From the NCBI GenBank assembly GCA_938084835.1, contig CALKER010000005.1, positions 62,001 to 126,000 on the forward strand: a stretch of 64,000 nucleotides of DNA, written 5' to 3'. The DNA is from an uncultured Thermoguttaceae bacterium. Its GTDB lineage: Bacteria; Planctomycetota; Planctomycetia; Pirellulales; Thermoguttaceae. Shown here one piece after another: positions 36,168 through 46,689 of the stretch (positions are counted from its first letter, which is position 1; each line of letters starts with the position of its first letter). The notes under the pieces were generated by a model. It searched no databases. It saw only the letters and a program-made list of their open reading frames with translations, and was not told the origin of the DNA. Position numbers and translations under genes: made by a program.

Positions 36168-37759
36168 TATGGTGCGCCCTCCCTCCATTCTGAACGTACG
36201 CCTCTGATCTTAACTTGCGACTCAAAATTCACCACTTCGTTTATCGATATTCCCAAGAATTATACGACCCGGTCAAGTGCCGAAAACTTTTTTTTCGTCG
36301 CGGCTCTAAAAATTTTGGGTCGCACAAGAGGTCATGCCTGAGGCTAACGGTGGAGCCTGCCCCGATTTCACCAATCGGAGAGTGCGGCTCAATGTGAACA
36401 TGGGACAGTGCCCGTCGGCTCCGGACCGCGGTGCTCGGAAAACGCCTCCTTGCCAGTAAAAGAATTCGACCAGGAAAAGTAGGATGTTTAGCCAAAATGG
36501 GAAGATATTATCGTATGCTACTCTGCTTGGAATCGCTCTTTGTTCAGATTGTGTATACGACCGAGAGTTTGAAGTTTGTTCGAAGTTTTCCGCTCTTGGA
36601 ACTCCGGCACCAAAATGCACAGTTTTTTGGCATAATTCGTCATGCCGTGGATGGATTAACCTGGCTCATGTGGAGGGGACAAGAAGCCAAAGGTCCCGGC
36701 AGGATAGATCCAATCCCCCAGAAAAGGGCGTTGACCCGGGACTCAAAGTTGGGTGGGGGCCGAGGGGGGCGTAATGGCCCTACCTGCCTTGGTTGGTGTG
36801 ACAATGCGCGCTTCTACTATGGCTTTTTTGCGCCAGCAGGCGAAACCCCCTTTCTTACGCAGGACAGGCGCGTATCCAAGCAAACTCCCTCGATGGGAAA
36901 CCCCCTCTCAAGCTGCCAAGGTGATAAACACTACGTGCCTTACCGTGCGACACAAACTATCTTTCGGTAACTCTCGTGATCCGTGGACAACTGCCCCGAC
37001 GGGTAAAAGCTATGGGGAATTCGAGTCGTAGCTCCTTGAGGCGCTTCGGCTGTAAGACGCAGCTCAATATTGTGGGGTATTAATCCAGCCAATCAAAACT
37101 GGTACCCCAGGAATCACGGGAAGCCCGATCCGGGACGCCCGAGGTGGTACTTCCTCCTCGGGGCTAGGTTTTCAGCTTTCCCCGCATTTCCGGCTTTCTG
37201 CGCCAAACAAAACCATCGGACAAACCTATTCCGTGGGCCTTGTTCCCTATTCGAGAGTTTGACGATCCCCCTCCGGAATCTGTGTCACGAAAGTGGACCC
37301 CGTCATCTGGCAAAAAGCGATCTGCCGGACAGAGTCCTCTCCCCATCTTTAAGGGAGTTATTGTTCATGCACCAACTGGGCGTCCAGCTCTAGCGTCTTC
37401 CCCCCATCTTCAAGGGGATTATTCCCGCTGTTGCGGTTCCATTTGTCTGCGTGTGAACTGATCTCAATTTACGGAGAATGATGCGGCACCTTAAATGCTT
37501 TTCCGCGCACTGGAGGAGGATCCCACTCGATTTTGCCGCGGCCCCGATGCCAGACCTGGTTTTCGACGCTCTGGAGGATCATCCTTCGATCACCTCGCCT
37601 CAGTTCAATGGCTGCCTTGGTTGGCCGCACGCCGAACGCGAAGACCAGAACTATTTCGGAAAACCACTTCAAGGAGATGGAATGCCACCACACTTCTGCT
37701 CCACAAAGGGGTTACGGGTGGCCCACAGATGCACTACGGGATCCAATCGTGCCATAAAC
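36168..37759. other. 1.6 kb non-coding region between BON and glgB genes
   Basis: I find no gene. The longest plus frame (179 codons, 36431-36970) lacks any recognisable motif and overlaps other equal frames. The region holds the imperfect repeat at 37341-37423. The base make-up seems a little less G+C-rich than in the genes. Confidence 0.5.
37341..37423. repeat. Two 22-bp near-identical words 61 bp apart
   Basis: CCCCATCTTTAAGGGAGTTA at 37341 (22 bp in full, to 37362) and CCCCATCTTCAAGGGGATTA at 37402 (to 37423) match at 19 of 22 positions. Each carries a short inner symmetry (CCC..AAGGG). They lie in non-coding DNA. A spread repeat family or a regulator site is possible. Confidence 0.5.
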
Positions 37760-40021
37760 CTACACGGCCTGCGTGGGTCGGGGCCGGTCGCGCCGCGGCT
37801 TGAAAACTACAGCAGCCAGCGGGGGTAAAACGACACTTAAAGAGAACGGTCGGCCGTGAGCCGGGATTTCCTCCGCCCACACGCCCCCGGCGTTGCCCAA
37901 GTTGCTCCCCCAATAATATTCCGAATCGCTGTTGAAAATCTCCTGATAATAGCACAGCTCTGGAACTCCCACCCGGAACGAAAAACGCGGCACGGGAGTG
38001 AAGTTGCAGCAAATTACGAGGAAGTCCTGCGGGTTTTTGGCCCGCCGAATATAGCTGAGAGTGCTTTCCTGCCAGTTGTGGCAGTCGATCCATTCAAAGC
38101 CTCGGCCATCGAAATCTACTTCGTGCAGCGCCGGCTCCGTGCGGAGGAGGTGGTTGAGATCGGCCACGCATTTTTGGACTCCGCGATGTGTTTCCCACCG
38201 AAGAAGATCCCACTGGAGGCTTGCGTCGTAATTCCATTCATCCCACTGAGCGAAGTCCGAACCCATGAACAGTAGTTTCTTACCCGGGTGAGTCCACATA
38301 TAGCTGTAAAGCAGCCGGAGATTGGCGAACTTCTGCCACAGGTCACCGGGCATTTGCGACAGGAGCGACCCTTTGCCGTGCACAACCTCATCATGCGACA
38401 AGGGGAGAATGAAATTCTCGTGGAAGGCGTAAATAAGGCTAAAGGTGAGCTCGTCGTGATGATATTTGCGGTGAATTGGGTCGCGGTGCATGTAGCGGCG
38501 GGTGTCGTTCATCCATCCCATATTCCACTTAAAGCTGAAGCCCAGCCCACCCGTGTACGTAGGCCGAGAGACCGCGGGCCACGCTGTGGACTCCTCGGCA
38601 ATGGTAAACACTCCCGGAAATCGGGCGTGCACCTGCTCGTTGAGCATTTTCAAAAAAGCAATGGCCTTTAGATTTTCACGGCCCCCGTATTCGTTGGGGA
38701 TCCACTCGCCATCCCGCCGGCTATAGTCCAAATAGAGCATCGAGGCTACGGCATCGATTCGCAGACCGTCCACGTGATATTTGTCAAACCAAAAAAGAGC
38801 GTTGGAAATGAGGAAATTGCGGACTTCATACCGGCCGTAGTTGAAAATCAGAGTTCCCCAATCTTTGTGCTCGCCTTGGCGGGGGTCTTCGTGCTCGTAG
38901 AGGGCCGTCCCATCGAAGCGCCGCAACCCGTGGCCATCTTTCGGGAAATGGGCCGGCACCCAATCGAGGATCACCCCAATGCCGTGTTGATGACAAAGGT
39001 CGACGAAATACATGAAATCTTCCGGCCGACCGTAGCGAGATGTCACCGCGTAATAGCCCACCGTCTGGTAACCCCAGCTTGCACTAAGCGGGTGCTCGCC
39101 GAGGGGAAGCACTTCGATGTGCGTATAGCCCATGTGTTTCACATAGTCGATCAGCTGATGGGCCAGCTCCCGGTAATTGAGCCACTGGGTGGGGTCCGAT
39201 TCCCGCCGGCGCCAGCTTCCCAGGTGGACCTCGTAGATCGAGATCGGTTGCTCAAACCAGTTCGTCCGCTTGCGGCGTTCCATCCATTCGTGGTCGTGCC
39301 ACTGGTATTTGTCCAAGTTGTAAACGATCGACGCCGTCCGGGGGGGAACTTCCGCGTAAAAGCCGTAGGGATCAGATTTGTCCTCCCAGTGATCGCCGCA
39401 GCGGACCCGATATTTATACATGGCCCCCTCTTTTACATGAGGGATGAAGATCTCCCAAAAGCCGGCCGGGATATGCTTTCGCATCGGGTGCCGATGAGGA
39501 TCCCAATCGTTAAAATCCCCAATGACGCTGACACTGGTGGCATTGGGGGCCCACACGGCAAAATTCACGCCCTCCACCCCGTCAACAGTTCGGAGATGGG
39601 CGCCAAGCTTGTTGTACGATTGCCAATGTGTTCCCTCGTTAAGCAAGTACAGATCATAATCCGTTAAAAAAGGCGGAAAGCGGTAGGGATCGTCCACGGT
39701 ATTGACCCTGCCGTATCTATCCACAACCCGAAGCTGGTAACGAATCGGTTGGTCCCTTTCTACTGGTGCAGGGTATAACACTTCGAATACGCCCTGGGGA
39801 TGAATTTTCCGCATGGGGCGGGGGGCGATTTTGCCAGTCGGGTCGACCACCCACGCCCTCACCCCATGAGGCAGTAAGGCCCGAATGGCCAAGGCGGTAC
39901 GGCCATCGCGGTTCACCCAGTGTGGTCCCAAAATTCGGTTGGGCGATTCATGCCGGCCCTCTACTAAAGTTGATACCTCTCCCAACGGGATGGTGGTTCG
40001 CACCCTCACATCTCCCGCCAA
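37760..40021 (-). CDS. glgB: 1,4-alpha-glucan branching enzyme (GH13)
   Basis: GlgB forms alpha-1,6 branches in glycogen by cutting and transferring alpha-1,4 chains. The 753-residue product has two N-terminal CBM48-type modules (about 25-115 and 150-230, the second with [20 protein letters not shown]) and a GH13 barrel from ~260. Catalytic residues are visible: nucleophile D423 in [19 protein letters not shown], general acid E476 in FTIAEEST, and D544 in [15 protein letters not shown]. Their spacing (53 and 121) equals that of E. coli GlgB. The C-terminal beta-domain ends in [13 protein letters not shown]. No other glg gene is in the window. The RNase HI-like gene lies 282 bp upstream on the same strand. 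Confidence 0.97.
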   Translation of the reverse strand: MAGDVRVRTTIPLGEVSTLVEGRHESPNRILGPHWVNRDGRTALAIRALLPHGVRAWVVDPTGKIAPRPMRKIHPQGVFEVLYPAPVERDQPIRYQLRVVDRYGRVNTVDDPYRFPPFLTDYDLYLLNEGTHWQSYNKLGAHLRTVDGVEGVNFAVWAPNATSVSVIGDFNDWDPHRHPMRKHIPAGFWEIFIPHVKEGAMYKYRVRCGDHWEDKSDPYGFYAEVPPRTASIVYNLDKYQWHDHEWMERRKRTNWFEQPISIYEVHLGSWRRRESDPTQWLNYRELAHQLIDYVKHMGYTHIEVLPLGEHPLSASWGYQTVGYYAVTSRYGRPEDFMYFVDLCHQHGIGVILDWVPAHFPKDGHGLRRFDGTALYEHEDPRQGEHKDWGTLIFNYGRYEVRNFLISNALFWFDKYHVDGLRIDAVASMLYLDYSRRDGEWIPNEYGGRENLKAIAFLKMLNEQVHARFPGVFTIAEESTAWPAVSRPTYTGGLGFSFKWNMGWMNDTRRYMHRDPIHRKYHHDELTFSLIYAFHENFILPLSHDEVVHGKGSLLSQMPGDLWQKFANLRLLYSYMWTHPGKKLLFMGSDFAQWDEWNYDASLQWDLLRWETHRGVQKCVADLNHLLRTEPALHEVDFDGRGFEWIDCHNWQESTLSYIRRAKNPQDFLVICCNFTPVPRFSFRVGVPELCYYQEIFNSDSEYYWGSNLGNAGGVWAEEIPAHGRPFSLSVVLPPLAAVVFKPRRDRPRPTQAV

Positions 40022-40303
40022 ATTAACCAGTTATTATAACCTTCGCAGAATATGCTTTTTGTCCAAAATCGAGAGGGGAAACGTACCCAGTTCCCCGGAA
40101 GAAATTGGTCTCGCTTCCGTGCGGGTCAACTTTTTGGACGCGCGGATCGAACCTGATAATTCGCCAAAGCGGGCTCCGGTTCCCACCCCCCTCGGTTACC
40201 GGCCAATCCCTGGGAAAGTTTCGCCACAGACCCATCGGAATTTTGTATTTTGTTCCGCGGGGAGTAGCATCTCCGTAAAGGCTGATCCTCCACTCTTGGG
40301 GGG

Positions 40304-40960
40304 TTACATCTTTTGGGACTTCTCGAAAGTGGCAGCCGGTTCGGCCAGCCGGTGACAGCCCGAGTTCTTCTCGCCCGGCAGTGCTGCCCAGCAGGTGACC
40401 AACAGGTGGCTTCGAGCAATGACGATCCGATGAAACCTGAGTGCCCAATCTAACCGCTGCCACAATTCGAGGTTTCTGATGGGCACCATGTCCTCAAAAT
40501 GTTCCCACTGCCACTGATTGGCCCGCCATTGGGGAAGACCAAAGCGAAGGCCCTCTTCGAGGTAAGGGCTGGCTCGAAGCAGGACGACTAAGGTTGGCTC
40601 CCCGAGTGACTCCAACGCCCGGACGAGGGTAAGCAATTCCAATCGCTCACCCCAAGTGCCCGGTTCCACATCCTCGGCGACCAGAACCACTTCTCCCGCC
40701 TCGTCCAAGATGGCAAATCGCCACCGGCCCAGTTCCCGGCCAATATCGGTCTCAAGATCCAACCAGCGAACGGCCCGGGTGTGTCCAGCCACCGCTCCTC
40801 GAAGCCCGCGGACCTGGCCAATCACCGGATGCTTTCCTCCGTTGACAGCATGCCAACTTCTGGATGTGCCACTACTTGTATTGAGCATCGCAGGGATCCG
40901 GTCATGATTCGGCACAAGCGCCCTTACTAATCGCTTAATCGGGCCAGCGTCGTCGCCCAA
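40304..40960 (-). CDS. RNase HI-like protein that has lost its catalytic residues
   Basis: The 218-codon frame begins at TTG 40960; ATG 40888 is an alternative and neither has a clear ribosome site. Residues ~100-185 follow E. coli RNase HI closely: RLELLTLVRALESL matches the RMELMAAIVALEAL helix, keeping the catalytic Glu, and PIRNLELWQRLDWAL matches PVKNVDLWQRLDAAL. The spacing between them is also kept. However, the TDSQYV strand reads RASPYL, so the catalytic Asp is Ala, and I find neither the first Asp strand (TDGS) nor the GHAG/Asp end. Before the domain is a region of unclear structure. It probably binds nucleic acid or a protein rather than cutting RNA/DNA hybrids; that is inference. 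Confidence 0.65.
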   Translation of the reverse strand: MGDDAGPIKRLVRALVPNHDRIPAMLNTSSGTSRSWHAVNGGKHPVIGQVRGLRGAVAGHTRAVRWLDLETDIGRELGRWRFAILDEAGEVVLVAEDVEPGTWGERLELLTLVRALESLGEPTLVVLLRASPYLEEGLRFGLPQWRANQWQWEHFEDMVPIRNLELWQRLDWALRFHRIVIARSHLLVTCWAALPGEKNSGCHRLAEPAATFEKSQKM

Positions 40961-42745
40961 GTTCTGCAGGATTGCCCGTTGCTACGGTCTTGTGTGTTTT
41001 CCCCCGGTTGGCCTAAGGCCAGAATGTTCGGAAAGTATTTCGTCAACAGGATGCCATTCGTCGGCCACCCGTCGGCCTACCAGAGCGCTCGGATCCGAAG
41101 TTTCGTACCGCAAAAATCTCTGCTCCCGGGGGTCCCTGCGTTGTGCCATTGGGGTTTTATCCTAGCCGACAGCTTACTTGCTAACTCTCCCGGACTCTCG
41201 ACAGCACTTGGCGGGGAGGCATTGGTCTGTGTGGAGGACTTTGCCCTTTGCTGCGGAGATGTCGCCACGTCCCAAAGCGCCCCAACTTTTTTCATGACTT
41301 GAGAATCGTCAAACTTTGCACCGAGTTCGAAAAAGAAAAAGTCTGCCCAAATCCTCGGAACTTCCCGTATAGAAGATTCAAATCAACCAATCAGTGAACT
41401 TCACGATCTTGTGTTTTCCCGAAAATTATGCTGCAGACCCCCGCAGGAAGCTCAGGAGATGGGATTTAATTTTGGCTTGTAAGGGCAAGATGTTTTTGGC
41501 ATGCTTTTGCGAAATCTTTATCCGGAGGGCGTGCGAGTCAACCATCCGGAGGCACCGTTTGGCCAGCACGGAGAGGTAAATTCGGTCGCCCCAAGTCGCC
41601 CGGCAGCACCTTGCAAGAGGCAAAGATTAACGGAAGGAGCTCGGCTTGTTTCATCAGAGTCGCAAATCAAACGGAACCGAGGCGCGGAAATAACGATTTT
41701 TTAGGCGCAGCTAAGAAACGAGTACACCGTCCATTTGGGAGGACTCGGGTTGGGAGGCAATGTGGGGTTGGTTGTGGTTGGAGATATTGCCATCGGTTGG
41801 AAGTCGAAATAATCCGTACTACTCAGAGAGCTGAATTTGGATAATTCGCGGCAGTCGGCACACGTTCCACTTGTCTAGCTTGTTAATACCGACTGACTGT
41901 CCCAAGAAGTTCATTTTCCCCACCGTGATGGCAAGCCTTGCTTTCCGGAACTGGGAAGCCCTCGCTAGTCCAAGACCCTCCGTTTACGTGCCGCTGCCCG
42001 TATCGCACTTTGTCAGGGCTTTCCTCCGGGCACAAACGCTGAGTTGATGGTCGAGGTAACCCCCGTTGTTTGGTGACTCTTCCTATTCGAGCCCACGGCC
42101 ACAGGGGGCTAACGGCCTTAAAGTGCGGCCCTAGGGAATTCACTCCAATGGGCCACGCGTTAGCGTGGGGCAACCGCATTACTGCCGCGACGAAGCGGTA
42201 ATGACTCGGAGGTCTTGCCATCATGCCAACGAGCAGGGATCCTGTTTGACAATTGGAGGATCAAAGTTCGTAGGTATTCTATTCCGGGCCATCCACAACA
42301 CAAAAGGCCAGACCGAAACAGCGGCCTGGCCTTCTCTGTCAAACTCGACCCGCCCGAAAACCAACTCGTCGCAAAATTAGGCTAGACGACTGGCTTCCCT
42401 CCGGAAGTGTGGCGATTTCTGTCAATGGGTCCTAAGTTTTGCACTGGCCCAACTACGCACACCGACAGCGAAAGCTTTCGTGTAAGGGTTCACAGCGATA
42501 ACGGGCTTTGCTTCAAACGCATCGCCCCCGCACGCATCGCGACGGCTTACGTCCAGAACTCCCGACCTCGTTACCGGGATCACAGTAGGACGGGAGAATT
42601 CCACGAACCGGGGCACCACTCTTATTCCGCAGCGTAGCTCTGCCAAGATTCGCTCACGCCGCGATGCATGTGCAGCGGGACTCCCGACCTCTTTTGATGA
42701 CACTTTCAGTCGGCCCGTGCGACAGATAACATAACTAACAGATAA
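40961..42745. other. 1.8 kb non-coding region
   Basis: No gene can be supported. Open frames are short (up to 113 codons), mutually overlapping and without motifs. One terminator-like hairpin is present at 42304-42333. Confidence 0.5.
42304..42333. terminator. Terminator-like hairpin without an adjacent gene
   Basis: AAGGCCAG (42304-42311) pairs with CTGGCCTT (42326-42333) around a 14-nt loop, preceded by A-residues and followed by CTCTGTC. There is no obvious gene upstream on either strand within 1.3 kb on the right-reading side, so it may mark the end of a decayed gene or an unseen RNA. Confidence 0.4.
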
Positions 42746-43186
42746 CTAATTTTCCTCCTGCTGTTGGGTGGCGTCCTCTTCCTCAACGACGGCCGGGCAG
42801 CAGGTCGCCACCGCACAAATCCTCCGTGGCCTGCAGGTGACCACCCTGCAGGTAAGTGCCGGCCTGCAGGTGACAACCGCACAAGTGGTCACAGGCCTGG
42901 AGGTGACCACCGCACAAGTGGTAACGGGCTTGCAAGTCACCACCGCACAAGTGGTCACGGGCCTGGAGGTGACCACCGCAGAAGTGGTAACGGGCTTGCA
43001 GGTGACCACCGCACAGGTAGTGACGGGCTTACAAGTGACGACCGCGGCGGTAGTAACCGGCTGCACCGTGACAACCGCAGACGTGGTCACAGGACGACAC
43101 GTCCGCAGGATGCCCGCGTCCGCCGAGCTGAGCATCAGCCCGACAAGCCCGAGGGCAACAACGCCTAAGACCATCCAGCGCTTCAT
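42746..43186 (-). CDS. Secreted Cys-rich protein of 11-residue tandem repeats
   Basis: The 146-residue product starts at ATG 43186, with a perfect AAGGAGGT 6 nt upstream. Residues 1-24 are a signal peptide (VLGVVALGLVGLMLSSADA). Then come about nine tandem 11-residue units of the form RPVTTCAVVTC; variants have Lys or Gln at position 1 and Ser, Ala or Val in place of Cys. Fourteen cysteines are present. The acidic tail is EEEDATQQQEEN. A regular 11-residue, Val/Thr-rich unit with two Cys suggests a stack of beta-strands, possibly cross-linked by disulfides, on the cell surface. I do not recognise the family. Planctomycete cell walls are known to be protein-rich and cystine-rich, so a wall or surface role is plausible but unproved. 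A promoter lies about 200 bp upstream. Confidence 0.82.
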   Translation of the reverse strand: MKRWMVLGVVALGLVGLMLSSADAGILRTCRPVTTSAVVTVQPVTTAAVVTCKPVTTCAVVTCKPVTTSAVVTSRPVTTCAVVTCKPVTTCAVVTSRPVTTCAVVTCRPALTCRVVTCRPRRICAVATCCPAVVEEEDATQQQEEN

Positions 43187-44623
43187 GTGTTACCTCCTTT
43201 TGCTGAAACCTTCGCCGTACCTCACACTTACTACTTACCAACCAGCGAATCCACACCTCCCGGAGGGCGGGTCAGTTCCCAAGTACAGGCAGGAATATCT
43301 TTTGACGGCACCACGAGGTCAGGAAGTCGAACTTTTCTCTTTGACGGAGCAGCCCCCACACGCCCTATCCCTCGGCTCCGAAACTACGTCAAAGAATACC
43401 ACACCCGCAACTACTGTCAAGAGGGGGACTAAGAAAAAATGCGGCCTTGGGTTAGACAGGGCAGGTTAGGAGTTTTGGGATAATTTTTAGGAATTTTTCA
43501 ATAATAAATTTGGGCGGCCGAGTTCCAACGTCTCGTACACACCAGCGAGGCTCTTCGGGCAAAACACCGCACTCAGTGGCCAGTGTCGGTTGCCATTACG
43601 TTCTTCCATGGGGGCACACTCACTCAATTTCGCGGGACTTCCGCGATTAGGTAACGTTTGCCGATTGTGCTGGCGGGCCTAGCTCCCAACACTGGCGCTA
43701 GCGGGTAATTGGCACTTCTGCTTGCTAAACGCACTGATTGCGGTCGCCAATTCTTTTCCCGGGGAGGATTTAACAAGTGGGACAGTGAATCCGATTCGAT
43801 GCTTTCCGGCAGTGTCGGCAAGGATGAGACCCGTGGGATCTCAAGGAGGTGCCTCTAATGGGGATTGCGGGGGCAATTTCCTGGCACACCTCCTAGTCCG
43901 GAGGCGCAACGTCTCGTTGGGAGAGGAAATGTTGGTCGATAAACGGCTCCATCGGAACCCAAGCCTAGTCGCTGCTTTTTGCTTCGCGCGCACAACTAGA
44001 TGCTCATCGCACTTTTTAGTTTGCGCTCCAGGAGGTGAATGCTTCTTCCGCGCGCAGAGGAAGCTTAGGTTAGCGGCCGCCCAAACGCCGGGACGACTTG
44101 CTTTTCGACCGACGATGACAAGCGACTCCACGTCCGGCCGTGCGTCGTTCCGACGCGACGATTCGTCAGGGGTTCCCGAGTTTTCGCAGAGAAGCCCTCG
44201 TTTCATCAAGTCTCCTTGGGAAGCGGCCTTTTTGCGCGTTGGCCGGGCCAGAAGTCCTGCTGTCGCTCGCCACCTCGACTCATGCTAGCCACTCAGCGCG
44301 CCGCGGGAGGCGAAAGTCCGCGATCCGGGGCATTGTGGAAGCGTTAGGTGCGCGCTTACTCGCGCATTTTCCCCCGAAGGTTCGCCGAAATGCCGCCCCT
44401 TGCCTTTTGCCAAAATCGCTCCCCACAATTGGGTGCCGACTCCTGAGAGTGGCGCGCGGGCTTCTTCAGCGAAATAGCCTTGCTGGCAGCGGCGGCATCG
44501 CTAGCAAGCCCGGGTGCTCGCGCACTTCCTAAGTTGCGGAAACTCTAACGCTTCCTGAGCTTCGGAAACATTTTCCGGAAGTCGGGGTACGTGAGATAGA
44601 ACCTTCTTGCCGGGAAACTCTAG
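43187..44623. other. 1.4 kb region between two divergent secreted-protein genes
   Basis: It carries the minus-strand promoter at 43393-43420 for the Cys-rich protein. The rest has only mutually overlapping frames of 60-190 codons without motifs, and I annotate no gene. Confidence 0.5.
43393..43420 (-). promoter_or_regulatory. Sigma70-like promoter for the Cys-rich repeat gene
   Basis: On the minus strand, TTGACA (43420-43415) and TATTCT (43398-43393) are separated by 16 bp. The -35 is perfect and the -10 matches four of six bases. The leader to ATG 43186 would be about 200 nt. Confidence 0.5.
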
Positions 44624-45094
44624 GTGAAAAGTGACAAATCCTCTGTGAGCAAATTTTTTGAGCTACTTTTGGTTTTCGTGGGACTGGGGAATCTGCTGGG
44701 TGGCTGTGTAGGCCGGCCCGCACACCCGCCTACAACCCCGGTAACCGTTCGCGTTATCTATCGAGGAGAGCCCGTAGAAGGGGCCTATGTCATGCTGGTC
44801 CCACAAGACGGATCGCTTCCCGCCGCTAAGGGGGTGACAGATGTTTCTGGCTTGGCCAAACCCCGCAGCTTTCCCCAAGTTCTCGGGGTTCTTCCGGGGA
44901 AGTATCTGGTGGTAATTCATAAGCGAAAGCTCGAAGGGGAGGCCCCGGCATCATCCTCCAAGGAAAATCTGAGGTTTGAGCAAAAAATGCTGGACTTGCT
45001 ACCGGTTCGTTACGGGGACGCAGCCCAGTCCGGCCTCAATCTGGAAGTACCCGCCGCAGGAATGGTCTTCGAAACCTTCACGCTGGTCGATTGA
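44624..45094 (+). CDS. Lipoprotein with a transthyretin-like/carboxypeptidase-regulatory fold
   Basis: The 156-residue product starts at GTG 44624. Its N-terminus is a lipoprotein signal with lipobox LLGGC (Cys28). The rest reads as a seven-strand beta domain of the carboxypeptidase-regulatory/transthyretin type: VTVRVIYRGEPVEGAYVML, VTDVSGLAKP, VLPGKYLVVIHKRK, and a final FETFTLVD. Such lipoproteins are found repeatedly next to DUF1559 genes in planctomycetes, and one follows here 521 bp downstream. The second module in this window (50443-52187) has the same pair in the opposite order. Its exact role is unknown. Confidence 0.82.
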   Translation: MKSDKSSVSKFFELLLVFVGLGNLLGGCVGRPAHPPTTPVTVRVIYRGEPVEGAYVMLVPQDGSLPAAKGVTDVSGLAKPRSFPQVLGVLPGKYLVVIHKRKLEGEAPASSSKENLRFEQKMLDLLPVRYGDAAQSGLNLEVPAAGMVFETFTLVD

Positions 45095-45615
45095 GTCTGC
45101 CACCGCGGCCCAAGTGCTAATCCGCTCAGCTGGCACCCCCAATCCGCCTTCTACAGCTCCCTCGGTCGCGGGCTAAGCGTCTCCTTCACTTAATCTGGGC
45201 GGCCACAAAAATTTGGCAACCAAACTTTTGGAGCCCGGCAGTTTGCCCCAAAAAGAATTCTGCCTCAAGAAGGCTTTTTAGCCAAGCCGGGGCCTCAGCT
45301 TAAGGTAACTCACTTGGACAAAAACCATCAGATCGTAAGCTCGAGGTGGTATCCTCTGGAAATCTAACGAGTGGCGAAGAACAGCTGCGCCAAAGTCTTG
45401 CACCCAGGAAACGATCGATCTATAATAAGCGATGAATCTCCCGGCGCTTTTTGCCCCGCCTCACCGGGATGTCTCCAAAGCCTTGAATTTCGTAAAAGAG
45501 TTCTTTGGGTGCTCCCTCAGGATACCGCAAGTCTAGGGATCGCGGGGATTACGGTGGCGCTTAGGTATTTGGGTGAGTGTTTCAAAATCTTCAATGACAA
45601 TACAGGAGGCTGCGA
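45095..45615. other. Leader region of the first DUF1559 gene
   Basis: 521 bases without a gene. It contains a sigma70-like promoter at 45398-45426, so the DUF1559 gene has its own transcript with a leader of about 185 nt. Confidence 0.5.
45398..45426 (+). promoter_or_regulatory. Promoter with a perfect -10 box before DUF1559 gene 1
   Basis: TTGCAC (45398-45403) and TATAAT (45421-45426) have a 17-bp spacer. The -35 matches only three bases, so the perfect -10 carries the call. The paralogous gene at 50443 has a full-consensus promoter in the same relative place. Confidence 0.5.
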
Positions 45616-46689
45616 ATGGATAGGCGCAAAAAGTTCAAGGGTTTCACACTGGTTGAATTACTTGTGGTGATTGCGATCATCGGCATACTGATCGCACTAC
45701 TTTTGCCTGCGGTACAAGCCGCGCGAGAGGCAGCCAGAAGAGCTCAGTGCACCAATAACCTAAAGCAGCTTGGGCTTGCCCTTCACAACTATCATGATAT
45801 TTGGCAGACCTTCCCCTTCCGGCAAGGTGGCAGCGGCAGCAATCCGACGAATCCCTTGGAACCTATTGGGAGTGATGCGCAAAGCCTGTACAACCGGGTA
45901 AGTGGTCTATTTGCGATCCTGCCGTTTATTGAGCAAAAAGCGCTGTTTGATGCCATAGCCAACAACACAATTCCGTACAGCCCGGCACCTTGGAATACCC
46001 ATCCCACGTGGACGACACCCGTCGGGACATTCCGGTGTCCGTCGGACGGGTTCCAAGCCGCTGCCGGTAATGTTCAGCCCACCAACTATCGGCTCTGTGG
46101 GGGCGACCACCCGGGATTGATGCGGAGCAGCACCCCGGTTCCCCCGTTTGGGGGCTCTAATCGGACGCGCGGACTTTTCACACTGTGGGGCAACAAGCGG
46201 ATGGCGGACATTATCGACGGCACAAGCAACACAATCGCGATGAGTGAGGCCCTGGTGGGCGATGGTACCTCGGCCCGCATTGGCCGGGCTATTGCTGTCA
46301 ATGTTCAGATGTCCACACCGGCCGATTGTTTGGCACGTCTCGGAAGTAACAGGCTAATCGTGGCGCCTTACGACAGCGGGCAATTAGGCCGCCGTTGGGG
46401 CGACGGATCGATGATGTTTACTGGTTTCAGCACGGTGCTGCCGCCTAATTCACCAAGCTGCAGCACAGCCGCCGGCGGAGACCACTGGGCCCATATGCTC
46501 ATTTCCGCTTCCAGCAACCACCCTGGTGGGGTCAACGTGTGCTTCGCTGATGGATCGGTCCGCTTTATTAGTGACACCATCGATGCTGGTAGCGCCTCCG
46601 CTGGCTATGTCACTGCAGGGGCAAGCCCCTTCGGCATTTGGGGTGCCTTGGGTACCGTTGATGGCGGTGAGACCATACAGAGCCAGTAG
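45616..46689 (+). CDS. DUF1559 pseudopilin-like protein (copy 1)
   Basis: The 357-residue product starts at ATG 45616 with AGGAGG upstream. The leader MDRRKKFKG is followed by FTLVELLVVIAIIGILIALL with Glu at +5, a prepilin peptidase site with the standard Gly before it. Next come the AAREAARRAQCTNNLKQLGL helix and the DUF1559 domain, which ends in the conserved HPGGVNVCFADGSVRF motif. The family is planctomycete-typical, with dozens to hundreds of copies per genome, and its function is not established. The helix suggests it is processed and perhaps assembled by a machine like the one at 12474-24405. A strong terminator follows 90 bp downstream. Confidence 0.95.
   Translation: MDRRKKFKGFTLVELLVVIAIIGILIALLLPAVQAAREAARRAQCTNNLKQLGLALHNYHDIWQTFPFRQGGSGSNPTNPLEPIGSDAQSLYNRVSGLFAILPFIEQKALFDAIANNTIPYSPAPWNTHPTWTTPVGTFRCPSDGFQAAAGNVQPTNYRLCGGDHPGLMRSSTPVPPFGGSNRTRGLFTLWGNKRMADIIDGTSNTIAMSEALVGDGTSARIGRAIAVNVQMSTPADCLARLGSNRLIVAPYDSGQLGRRWGDGSMMFTGFSTVLPPNSPSCSTAAGGDHWAHMLISASSNHPGGVNVCFADGSVRFISDTIDAGSASAGYVTAGASPFGIWGALGTVDGGETIQSQ

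Noticed and set aside
42768..43469. A 233-codon plus-strand frame opposite the Cys-rich repeat gene
   Set aside because: It is open only because 33-bp repeats without stops on one strand also lack them on the other. It has no ribosome site or signal peptide, while the minus frame has both.
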